Shown here: positions 56,609 to 64,000 of the stretch, piece by piece
How positions within the stretch are numbered: position 1 is the first letter of the stretch
Layout: each line of letters opens with the position of its first letter
Assembly: GCF_001824475.1 (NCBI RefSeq)
Contig: NZ_MHXN01000014.1
Coordinates: 350,781-414,780 of the forward strand
Length of the DNA: 64,000 bases
Direction: 5' to 3'
Source of the DNA: Phenylobacterium sp. RIFCSPHIGHO2_01_FULL_69_31
GTDB taxonomy: Bacteria; Pseudomonadota; Alphaproteobacteria; Caulobacterales; Caulobacteraceae
Notes under the pieces: model-generated
What the model was told of the DNA's origin: nothing
Databases searched by the model: none
What the model saw: only the letters and a program-made list of their open reading frames with translations
Program-made: the position numbers and the translations under genes

Positions 56609-56634
56609 GATCAAGATTGATCAATATGATCAAT
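56609..56634. promoter_or_regulatory. Palindromic operator between the divergent citrate synthase genes
   Basis: ATTGATCAATATGATCAAT (56616-56634) is a perfect palindrome with 8-bp arms around ATA. An extra GATCAA at 56609-56614 lies one turn upstream, so three GATCAA units are spaced by 10 and 9 bases. The palindrome ends two bases before the ATG of the HTH-citrate synthase (56637), in a position to block its translation start region. Autoregulation by that protein is inferred. Confidence 0.6.
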
Positions 56635-56636
56635 AT

Positions 56637-57806
56637 ATGCCGTCCCCCGACTGGATCCCCGCCGAAGAGGCCCAGGCCCGCCTGAACGTGCGCCCCCAGA
56701 CCCTCTACGCCTACGTCAGCCGGGGGCGGGTCAGCGTACGCCCCGACCCCGGCGACCCGCGCCGCAGCCTCTACCGCGCCGCCGACATCGCCGCCCTGGC
56801 CGAGCGCAAGTCCCGCAGCCGCAAGATCTCCGACGTGGCGGCCGGCGCCATCTCCTGGGGCGAGCCGGTCCTGGCCTCCGCCATCACCACCGTCAGCGGC
56901 GGGCGGCTCTACTATCGGGGGCGCGACGCCATCCGCCTTGCCGACACCGAGACGCTGGAGTCGGTGGCCCGCCTCCTGCGCGGCGGCCACGGCGCGGCGC
57001 TCAAGCGCACCGACCGGCCCCCACCGCCCGCCGGGCCCGACATGCGGACACGGGGCTACCTGGCCCTGGCGCTGCGGGCCGCGGTCGATCCGCCTGCGCG
57101 AGGCCGAGCGCCCCTGGCCCTGGCCGTGGAGGCGGCGACCCTGCTGGACGTCCTGACCGACGCCATCGCCGGCGAGGTGGGCGGCGGCGCCATCCACAAC
57201 AGACTGGCCCTGGCCTGGGGGCAGGGGCCGGGCGGTCCCGGCGCCGACCTGATCCGCCGCATCCTGGTGCTGGTGGCCGACCACGAGCTCAACGCCTCGG
57301 CCTTCGCCGCCCGGGTCGCGGCCTCCACGGGGGCCTCCCTGGCGGCGGCCGCCTTGGCCGGGCTCGCCACCCTGTCCGGCCCGCGCCACGGCGGCGCCAC
57401 CGCCGCGGTGCTCAAGTTCGCCGCCGAAGCGGCCCAGATGGGCCCGCGCGAGGCCATCGCCGGCCGCCTCACCGACGACCGCGCCTTGCCGGGCTTCGGC
57501 CACAACCTCTATCCCGACGGCGATCCCCGGGCCGCCGCACTGCTGGACCGCTTCGCCCCGCCGCCCGAACTCGCGAAACTGCAGACGGCGGTGAAGGCGG
57601 TCACCGGCCTCGATCCCAACGTCGACTTCACCCTGATCGCCGCCAGCCAGGCGCTCCGGCTTCCCCCGGACGCCCCCTTCGCCCTCTTCAGCGTCGCCCG
57701 CTGCGCCGGCTGGATCGCCCACGCCATCGAACAGGGCCAGACCGATTCGCTGATCCGGCCGAGGGCCAGGTACGTGGGGCCGGAGCCTGAACCGTCCCTC
57801 CCTTAA
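56637..57806 (+). CDS. Citrate synthase fused to an N-terminal helix-turn-helix domain
   Basis: A 389-residue protein. Residues about 7-57 form an excisionase/MerR-like helix-turn-helix with wing (IPAEEAQARLNVRPQTLYAYVSRGRVSVRPDPGDPRRSLYRAADIAAL). Residues about 75-380 are a citrate synthase fold that keeps H216 (ADHELNASAF), the catalytic H251 (GPRHGGA) and H289 (GFGHNLYPDGDPRA), and D330 (NVDF). The protein could bind DNA and sense or make a tricarboxylate. The ATG is preceded almost directly by the palindrome, leaving little room for a ribosome site. Its final codons and TAA lie in the left arm of the repeat element that follows, so the C-terminus (PSLP) is element-encoded. Confidence 0.9.
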   Translation: MPSPDWIPAEEAQARLNVRPQTLYAYVSRGRVSVRPDPGDPRRSLYRAADIAALAERKSRSRKISDVAAGAISWGEPVLASAITTVSGGRLYYRGRDAIRLADTETLESVARLLRGGHGAALKRTDRPPPPAGPDMRTRGYLALALRAAVDPPARGRAPLALAVEAATLLDVLTDAIAGEVGGGAIHNRLALAWGQGPGGPGADLIRRILVLVADHELNASAFAARVAASTGASLAAAALAGLATLSGPRHGGATAAVLKFAAEAAQMGPREAIAGRLTDDRALPGFGHNLYPDGDPRAAALLDRFAPPPELAKLQTAVKAVTGLDPNVDFTLIAASQALRLPPDAPFALFSVARCAGWIAHAIEQGQTDSLIRPRARYVGPEPEPSLP

Positions 57807-57934
57807 TGGGGAGGGACAGCGCGCGCAGCGCGCAGGGTGGGGCGGTATGGATCAGGCGCGGAGGTCAGAGCCAGGGCTCCGACTTCCCCACCCTGACCGC
57901 CTCGCGGTCTGTCCCTCCCCATTAAGGGAGGGAC
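57794..57934. repeat. Palindromic intergenic element with 26-bp inverted arms
   Basis: Arms at 57794-57819 and 57909-57934 are perfect reverse complements over 26 bp. Each arm is itself a hairpin (GTCCCTCCC/GGGAGGGAC around a six-base loop). The 89-base interior has GC-rich stems: a GCGCGC run near 57820-57833, and AGGGTGGGG near 57834 against CCCCACCCT near 57886. The structure could fold into one cruciform-like stem. No transposase is present, so it is a non-autonomous element or REP-like repeat of a type I recall from Caulobacter-group genomes. It fills almost the whole gap between two genes. Confidence 0.85.
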
Positions 57935-57938
57935 CCAC

Positions 57939-60900
57939 TCAAGCCCGCTCGTGCACCCGCTCTTCGGCCTCCAGCGCGTGATCGAGCCGCCCGACCATCT
58001 CCTTCGGGCACACCTGCCAGAACCGCCCGACGGCCACGTCCCAGTTGCGCAGTAGGTCGCCGGCCAGGGCCGAGCCCGTCTCGCGGTGGTGCTCCTCCAC
58101 CAGCGCCGTCAGCACGCCCTGCCAGTGGGCGCTGCCGGGCCGGCAGGTGACCACGCTCTCCGCGTTCAGCACCCGGTGGAAGGTGTCCTTCGGGTCGTAG
58201 ACGAACGCCATGCCGCCGGTCATGCCGGCCGCGAAGTTGAAGCCCACCGGCCCCAGGATCACCGCCGTCCCGCCGGTCATGTACTCCAGCCCGTTCGCCC
58301 CGCAGCCCTCGATGACCGCGGTGGCCCCCGAGTTCCGCACGCCGAACCGCTCACCCGCCAAGCCCGCCGCGAACAGCCGCCCCGAAGTCGCCCCGTACAG
58401 CACCGTGTTGCCGATGATGGCGTTGCGGTGCGGCTGGGCCAGTTGCGGGGCGGGCCGGATCACGATGGTGGCGCCCGAAAGCCCCTTGCCCACGTAGTCG
58501 TTGGCCTCGCCGGTCACCTCCAGCCGCAGGCCCTGCACCGCGAAGGCGCCCAGACTCTGCCCCGCCGAGCCTTTGAGCTGCACCGTCAGGTGGCCGGGTT
58601 GCAGGCCGTCCAGGCCGAACTTGCGCACCATGTGCGAGGACGTCCGCGTCCCGATGGCGCGGGCCGTGTTCTGCACCGTGTAGGTGAGCTGCATCTTCTC
58701 GCCGCGCTCCAGCAACGGGGCGGCGTCGCGGACGATCTGGGCGTCCAGCGTGTCGGGCACCTCGTTGCGCCCGGCCACAGTGCAATAAGGCTTGTTGGCG
58801 CCGGGGTCGGCCCTCACCAGCAACGGGTTGAGGTCCAGGTCGTCCAGGTGCTCGCCGCCGCGGCTCACCTGCATGAGCAGGTCGGTGCGGCCGACCACGT
58901 CCTGCAGCGAGCGGGCGCCGATCCGGGCCAGGATCTCGCGCACCTCCTCGGCGATGAAGGTGAAGAGGTTGATCACCTTCTCGGGCGTGCCGGTGAACTT
59001 GGCGCGCAAGGCCTCGTCCTGGGTGCAGACCCCCACCGGACAGGTGTTGGAGTGGCACTGGCGCACCATGATGCAGCCCATGGCGATCAGGCTGGCCGTG
59101 CCGATCCCGAACTCCTCGGCGCCCAGCATGGCCGCGATCACCACGTCGCGGCCCGTGCGGATGCCGCCGTCCGCCCGCAGCCGCACGAAGTGGCGCAGGT
59201 TGTTCAGCGTCAGCACCTGGTGGGCCTCGGACAGGCCCATCTCCCACGGTCCGCCCGCGTACTTGATCGAGGTCTGGGGCGAGGCGCCGGTGCCCCCGAC
59301 GTTGCCCGAGATCAGGATCACGTCCGCCTTGGCCTTGGCCACGCCGGCGGCGATGGCGCCGATGCCGGTCATCGACACCAGCTTCACCGTCACCCGGGCG
59401 TCGGGATTGATCTGCTTCAGGTCGTAGATGAGCTGCGCCAGGTCCTCGATCGAATAGATGTCGTGGTGCGGCGGCGGGCTGATCAGCATCACCCCCGGCG
59501 TCGCGTGGCGCAGCTTGGCGATCAGCTCCGTCACCTTGAACCCGGGCAGCTGTCCGCCTTCGCCCGGCTTGGCGCCCTGGCTGACCTTGATCTCGATCTC
59601 GCGGCACTGGTTCAGGTACTCGGCGGTCACGCCGAACCGGCCCGAGGCGATCTGCTTCACCGCCGAGTTGGGATTGTCGCCGTTGGGCAGCGGGCGATAC
59701 CGGCTGCGATCCTCGCCCCCTTCGCCCGAGACGCTCTTCGCGCCGATCCGGTTCATGGCGATGTTCAGCACCCCATGCGCCTCGGGCCCCAGGGCCCCCA
59801 GGCTCATGCCCGGCGTCAGGAAGCGCTTGCGGATCTCGTTGACGCTCTCGACGTCCTCCAGCGGCGCCGGCTTGGCGTCGGGGCGGATGTCCAGTAGGTC
59901 CCGGAGTTGGATGGCCGGCAGGGTGCGCATGCCGTCCGCGAAGCGCTTGTAGATCTGGTAGTCGCCGGTATCGCAGGCGCGCTGGAGGGTGTGGATCATC
60001 CGCGCCTCGAAGGCGTGGGCCTCGCCCGAGCGCCGCGCCTTGTAGAAGCCGCCCACGGGCAGGCTGACCGCCGCCGGATCCCAGGCCTTGCGGTGCAGTT
60101 CGACCGCCTTGGCCTCCAGGCCCGCCAGGCCGATGCCTGAGATGCGCGAGGGCATGCCGGGGAAGAACTCGGCCACCAGGCTGCGCGACAGGCCGACGGC
60201 TTCGAAGTTGTAGCCGCCGCGGTACGAGGAGATCACCGAGATCCCCATCTTCGAGATGATCTTGAGCAGGCCGCCCTCGATCGCCTTCTTGTGGTTCAGG
60301 CACAGGTCGCGCAGCGTCAGCTCGCCCGTCAGGCCGCGCTCCAGCCGGTCCACATAGCTTTCCTGGGCCAGGTAGGCGTTCACGGCTGTCGCGCCCACGC
60401 CCACCAGGACGGCATAGGCATGGGTGTCCAGGCACTCGGCCGAGCGGACGATGATCGACACGTACGAGCGCAGGCCCTTGCCCACCAGCCAGGCATGCAC
60501 CCCGCCGGTGGCCAGGATCATCGGCAGGGCCACGCGGTCGGCGCCCGTCGCCATGTCGCTGAGCACGATGGTGGAACAGCCGCGTAGCGCGGCCTCCTCG
60601 GCCTCGGCGCGGATGCGGTCCAGGTTGGCCCGCAGCGCATCGCCCGGCCGCGCGTCGGCCGCCGGGATCGGCATGGTGCAGTCGACCAGCGCGACGTTCT
60701 TCTCGCCGATCTCCTCGACCACCCGGTTGTACATCCCGTTGGTCAGCACCGGGCTTTCCATCACGAAGACGTCGGCCTGGGTCTCGTTCTCGGCCAGGAT
60801 GTTGCCCAGGTTCTTGAACCGGGTCTTCAGGCTCATCACCGCCGTCTCGCGCAGGGAGTCGATGGGCGGGTTGGTCACCTGGCTGAAGTTCTGGCGGAAG

Positions 60901-62483
60901 AAGTGGCTTAAGGGACGGTAGCCGTCGGACAGCACCGCCAGCGGCGTGTCATCGCCCATCGAACCGACGGCTTCCTTCGCGTCCTCCACCATGGGGGCCA
61001 GAATCAGCTCCAGGTCCTCGAGCGTGATGCCGGCCGCGGCCTGGCGGCGCACCAGTTCCTCACGGCCATAGAGGCGCGGTTCCGGCCCGGGGCCGATCTT
61101 CTCCTCCAGATCCACCATGTTGCCGAGCCAGCGGTCATAGGGGTGCTGGGCGGCCAGCCGGTCGAGGATGCCCTCTTCGTCGTAGAGCCGGCCCTCCACC
61201 AGGTCGATCGCGAGCATTCGGCCGGGCTCGATGTGCGCCTTGCGCACGATGCGGCTCTCCTCGACCCGGCACATGCCGGCCTCGGAGCCCACGATCAGCA
61301 GGCCGTCCGACGTCTGGGCCACGCGCAGGGGGCGCAGGCCGTTGCGGTCCTTGCCGGCCACCACCCAGCGGCCGTCGCTGGCGCAGATCGCCGCCGGGCC
61401 GTCCCACGGCTCCATGACGGCGTTGCAGTAGGAGTAGAGCGCCCGGTGGGCCGGCTTCATCTGCTCGGCCGAGCGGGTGTTCCACGCCTCCGGGATCAGC
61501 AGCGCCTTGGCCATGGGCGCGTCGCGGCCCGCGCGGACCAGCACCTCGAAGGTGTTGTCCAGGGCCGCGGAGTCCGAGACGCCGGGCTGGATCACCGGCT
61601 TGATGTCGTCCTGGTAGTCGCCGAACGCCGAGGCCGCCATGCGGATCTCGTGGCTCTTCATCCAGTTGACGTTGCCCTTCAGCGTGTTGATCTCGCCGTT
61701 GTGGGCCAGCATCCGGAACGGCTGGGCCAGCCGCCATTCCGGGAAGGTGTTGGTGGAATAGCGCTGGTGGAAGATCGCCACCGCCGCCTGGAACCGCGGG
61801 TCGGTCAGGTCGGGATAGAAGGCGTCGATGCTCTCGGCCAGGAACATGCCCTTGTAGATCAGGGCCCGGGCCGACAGGGAGCAGATGTAGAAGTGCTGGA
61901 TGTTTGCCTGGGCGACCCGCTTCTCGATCCGCTTGCGGCAGAGGAACAGCGCCCGCTCCAGCGCCTCGCCGTCCATGCCCTTGGGGGGCGAGAGCATGAT
62001 CTGCTCGATCTCGGGCCGGGTGGCGTTGGCCTTCTCGCCGATCACCGAGGTGTCGGTGGGCACCTGCCGCCAGCCGTAGATGTAGAAGCCGAAGCGCAGC
62101 ACCTCGGACTCCACGATGGTCCGGGCCGCCTCCTGGGCGCCCAGGTCCACGCGCGGCAGGAACACCTGGCCCACGGCGATGGGGCCCGGCCGCACCACGT
62201 GGCCGATGCGCTCGACGTGGGCGGCGAAGAAGTCCTGCGGGACCGAGACCAGCACCCCCGCGCCGTCGCCGGTCTTGCCGTCGGCGTCCACCGCGCCCCG
62301 GTGCCAGACGGCCTTCAGCGCCCGGATGGCCAGCTCCACCACCTCGCGGCGCGGCTTGCCGTCGATGGCGCAGACCAGCCCCACGCCGCAGGCGTCATGC
62401 TGGGCGGTGATGTCGTAGCCGCCGTTGGCCTCCAGCAGCAGCTGCCGGTCGCGTTCGTAGCGGGCGAGGATGTCGTCGGTCAT
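57939..62483 (-). CDS. gltB: Glutamate synthase (NADPH) large subunit
   Basis: A 1514-residue amidotransferase that takes the amide of glutamine for 2-oxoglutarate, giving two glutamates, with the small subunit. The N-terminal class II amidotransferase domain begins at Cys32 after a short propeptide (TAQHDACGVGLV). The central and FMN-binding domains follow (PPPHHDIYSIEDLAQLIYDLKQ, ISGNVGGTGASP). The 3Fe-4S cluster motif is CIMVRQCHSNTCPVGVC. The C-terminal beta-helix has GXXG-repeats (GGTAVILGPVGFNFAAGMTGG). The start is ATG at 62483, 5 bases after the gltD stop; the open frame to 63029 is antisense overlap inside gltD. Nitrogen control is expected but no site is seen. Confidence 0.98.
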   Translation of the reverse strand: MTDDILARYERDRQLLLEANGGYDITAQHDACGVGLVCAIDGKPRREVVELAIRALKAVWHRGAVDADGKTGDGAGVLVSVPQDFFAAHVERIGHVVRPGPIAVGQVFLPRVDLGAQEAARTIVESEVLRFGFYIYGWRQVPTDTSVIGEKANATRPEIEQIMLSPPKGMDGEALERALFLCRKRIEKRVAQANIQHFYICSLSARALIYKGMFLAESIDAFYPDLTDPRFQAAVAIFHQRYSTNTFPEWRLAQPFRMLAHNGEINTLKGNVNWMKSHEIRMAASAFGDYQDDIKPVIQPGVSDSAALDNTFEVLVRAGRDAPMAKALLIPEAWNTRSAEQMKPAHRALYSYCNAVMEPWDGPAAICASDGRWVVAGKDRNGLRPLRVAQTSDGLLIVGSEAGMCRVEESRIVRKAHIEPGRMLAIDLVEGRLYDEEGILDRLAAQHPYDRWLGNMVDLEEKIGPGPEPRLYGREELVRRQAAAGITLEDLELILAPMVEDAKEAVGSMGDDTPLAVLSDGYRPLSHFFRQNFSQVTNPPIDSLRETAVMSLKTRFKNLGNILAENETQADVFVMESPVLTNGMYNRVVEEIGEKNVALVDCTMPIPAADARPGDALRANLDRIRAEAEEAALRGCSTIVLSDMATGADRVALPMILATGGVHAWLVGKGLRSYVSIIVRSAECLDTHAYAVLVGVGATAVNAYLAQESYVDRLERGLTGELTLRDLCLNHKKAIEGGLLKIISKMGISVISSYRGGYNFEAVGLSRSLVAEFFPGMPSRISGIGLAGLEAKAVELHRKAWDPAAVSLPVGGFYKARRSGEAHAFEARMIHTLQRACDTGDYQIYKRFADGMRTLPAIQLRDLLDIRPDAKPAPLEDVESVNEIRKRFLTPGMSLGALGPEAHGVLNIAMNRIGAKSVSGEGGEDRSRYRPLPNGDNPNSAVKQIASGRFGVTAEYLNQCREIEIKVSQGAKPGEGGQLPGFKVTELIAKLRHATPGVMLISPPPHHDIYSIEDLAQLIYDLKQINPDARVTVKLVSMTGIGAIAAGVAKAKADVILISGNVGGTGASPQTSIKYAGGPWEMGLSEAHQVLTLNNLRHFVRLRADGGIRTGRDVVIAAMLGAEEFGIGTASLIAMGCIMVRQCHSNTCPVGVCTQDEALRAKFTGTPEKVINLFTFIAEEVREILARIGARSLQDVVGRTDLLMQVSRGGEHLDDLDLNPLLVRADPGANKPYCTVAGRNEVPDTLDAQIVRDAAPLLERGEKMQLTYTVQNTARAIGTRTSSHMVRKFGLDGLQPGHLTVQLKGSAGQSLGAFAVQGLRLEVTGEANDYVGKGLSGATIVIRPAPQLAQPHRNAIIGNTVLYGATSGRLFAAGLAGERFGVRNSGATAVIEGCGANGLEYMTGGTAVILGPVGFNFAAGMTGGMAFVYDPKDTFHRVLNAESVVTCRPGSAHWQGVLTALVEEHHRETGSALAGDLLRNWDVAVGRFWQVCPKEMVGRLDHALEAEERVHERA

Positions 62484-62488
62484 CGGCG

Positions 62489-63937
62489 TCACTCGGCGGG
62501 CAAGAGGGCGTCGGCGCGGGCGTGCGCCGTCAGGTAGCGGTGGATGGCCTCGGCGGCGTCGCGTCCGTCGCGGATCGCCCAGACCACCAGGCTGGCGCCG
62601 CGCACGATGTCGCCCGCGGCGAAGACGCCGGGGATCGAGGTCATCATGCTGCGCATGTCGGTCTTCACCGTGCCCCAGCGCGTCGTGGCCAGGTCGGGGA
62701 CGTCGAAGGCCGTCGGCAGGTCCTCGGGATCGAAGCCAAGGGCCTTGATCACCAGGTCGGCGCGCAGGTCGAAATCGCCGCCCTCGACCTCTTCCGGCGC
62801 TTGCCGGCCCGAGGCGTCGGGCGGCCCCAGGCGCATGCGCGCGGCCACCAGGCCCGCGGCCTTCAGGGCGTCGCCGCTGACGGCCTTCGGCGCGGCCAGC
62901 CATTCGAAGACGACGCCCTCCTCCTCGGCGTTCGCCACCTCGCGGTCGGAGCCCGGCATGTTGGCGCGGTCCCGGCGATAGAGGCAGGTGACCGAGGTCG
63001 CGCCCTGGCGGATCGCCGTGCGCACGCAATCCATCGCCGTGTCGCCGCCGCCGACCACCACCACGGCCTTGCCCGTGGCGTTCAGTTCGCCGCTGTCGAA
63101 CGCGGGGACCGCGTCGCCCATGCCTTTACGGTTGGAGGCGATCAGGTAGTCGAGCGCAGCCACCACGCCCGCCGACCCGGAGCCCGGAACGGTCATGTCG
63201 CGCGCCGCATACACCCCCGTGGCGATCAGCACGCTGTCGTGCCGCTCGCGCAGCTGCTCCAGGCTCGCGTCCCGTCCGACTTCGAAGCCCAGCACATAGT
63301 CGACGCCGCCCTCGGCCAGCCGGCGCGTGCGGCGTTCGACCACGTCCTTCTCCAGCTTGAAGCCGGGGATGCCGTAGACCAGCAGGCCGCCCGGCCGGTC
63401 GTGGCGGTCGTAGACGGTGACCGCATAGCCCAGCTCGCGCAGGCGCTCGGCCGCCGCCAGGCCCGCGGGGCCCGCGCCGACGATCCCCACCGACTGGCCG
63501 CGCTCGGGGCCCGCCACGAGCGGCCGCACCCAGCCCATCTCCCAGGCCTTGTCCGACAGGTAGCGCTCGACCGAGCCGATGGTGACCGTGCCGTGGCCCG
63601 ACTGCTCGATGACGCAGTTGCCCTCGCACAAGCGGTCCTGCGGGCAGATGCGGCCGCAGATCTCCGGCATCGAATTGGTCGCCTGGCTGAGGGCATAGGC
63701 CTCTTCCAGCCGGCCCTCGGCGGTCATCCGCAGCCAGTCGGGGATGTTGTTGTGCAGCGGGCAGTGGGTCTGACAGAACGGCACGCCGCACTGCGAGCAG
63801 CGCGAGGCCTGCTCCGCCGCCTTGGCGTCGATGAAGTCGCGGTAGATCTCGTGGAAATCGCCGGCGCGCGCCTCGGCCGCCCGCTTTTCGGGCGTCGCCC
63901 GCGGCGTCACCGTGAACTTCAGCATGCGCTCGGCCAT
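62489..63937 (-). CDS. gltD: Glutamate synthase small subunit
   Basis: The NADPH-oxidising flavoprotein subunit, 482 residues, which passes electrons to GltB. N-terminal [4Fe-4S] ligands: SRCSQCGVPFCQTHCPLHNN and CGRICPQDRLCEGNCV. The FAD site is SVGIVGAGPAGLAAAERL and the NADP site VVVVGGGDTAMDCVRTAIR; YGIPGFKLEKDVVERR is the family link. The ATG at 63937 (MAERMLKFTV) is chosen; ATG at 63925 is also possible, and the frame opens at 63979. It comes before gltB in the operon, with a 5-base gap. The remaining 63 bases to the window end hold its leader, with no recognisable promoter. Confidence 0.96.
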   Translation of the reverse strand: MAERMLKFTVTPRATPEKRAAEARAGDFHEIYRDFIDAKAAEQASRCSQCGVPFCQTHCPLHNNIPDWLRMTAEGRLEEAYALSQATNSMPEICGRICPQDRLCEGNCVIEQSGHGTVTIGSVERYLSDKAWEMGWVRPLVAGPERGQSVGIVGAGPAGLAAAERLRELGYAVTVYDRHDRPGGLLVYGIPGFKLEKDVVERRTRRLAEGGVDYVLGFEVGRDASLEQLRERHDSVLIATGVYAARDMTVPGSGSAGVVAALDYLIASNRKGMGDAVPAFDSGELNATGKAVVVVGGGDTAMDCVRTAIRQGATSVTCLYRRDRANMPGSDREVANAEEEGVVFEWLAAPKAVSGDALKAAGLVAARMRLGPPDASGRQAPEEVEGGDFDLRADLVIKALGFDPEDLPTAFDVPDLATTRWGTVKTDMRSMMTSIPGVFAAGDIVRGASLVVWAIRDGRDAAEAIHRYLTAHARADALLPAE

Positions 63938-64000
63938 GAAACTGCGCCCTCTCCCGTCCAGCGGCCATCTAGAGGGCAAAATCTTGCGCGAAAAGCCTGT

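Noticed and set aside
62484-63029. An extension of gltB upstream into gltD in the same strand but another frame
   Set aside because: The extra translation is Arg/Gly-rich. The ATG at 62483 is right after the gltD stop and gives the normal propeptide and catalytic Cys.

Overview
The window looks like chromosomal DNA from a member of the Caulobacteraceae (Alphaproteobacteria), most likely Phenylobacterium or Caulobacter. This is inferred from the very high G+C with strong third-position G/C bias, a class I lysyl-tRNA synthetase, several TonB-dependent receptors of Caulobacter type, and the families present. No 16S rRNA gene or other decisive marker lies in the window, so the genus is a guess. 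Genes are packed on both strands with almost no spare DNA. I saw no rRNA, tRNA, CRISPR array, transposase, integrase or prophage gene. No gene-free stretch exceeds about 150 bases.

Layout. 0-10 kb: the end of an HWE/HisKA_2-type histidine kinase, polA, a PEP-mutase/isocitrate-lyase-like enzyme, recF, an internally duplicated secreted protein and gyrB. 10-20 kb: a FecA-like TonB receptor, a DUF1801 protein, a LysR regulator facing a Tat-exported NTF2-like protein and a membrane protein, an arsenic locus (ACR3 pump, two ArsR repressors, an ArsI-type C-As lyase), a cupin and a second TonB receptor. 20-31 kb: RecQ, a stand-alone BLUF blue-light sensor, a D-aminoacylase-type amidohydrolase, a 42-residue exported peptide, a COG3650 lipoprotein, a cytosine-C5 methyltransferase, cysteine synthase and Vsr endonuclease, OsmC, a long acyl-CoA dehydrogenase and its MerR neighbour.

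31-47 kb: a metzincin-type secreted protease, a hybrid GAF-PAS-PAS kinase, class I LysRS, then a tightly overlapping four-gene run (TonB receptor, PhoD-type phosphatase, small secreted protein, PhnD-type binding lipoprotein) that reads as a phosphorus-scavenging operon. It is followed by two hotdog thioesterases and the ligase-associated exonuclease/ATP-dependent ligase pair. 47-64 kb: a GmhB-type phosphatase without the usual zinc cysteines, threonine dehydratase, an FKBP lipoprotein, an ArgE-type deacylase, a glycosyltransferase facing rfbC, queG, a GST, a cation-diffusion transporter, a divergent pair of citrate-synthase homologues (one with an N-terminal DNA-binding domain), and gltB/gltD.

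The most interesting items are: the helix-turn-helix/citrate-synthase fusion with a near-perfect operator between it and its divergent partner; the phosphorus operon that has a PhnD lipoprotein but no permease; the duplicated TonB-C/DUF2059-like protein lying between recF and gyrB; the Dcm-cysK-Vsr arrangement; the ArsI enzyme with an added cysteine-pair tail; and palindromic intergenic elements, one of which supplies the stop codon of the gene it touches. Five convergent gene pairs share their stop codons in a 4-base overlap.
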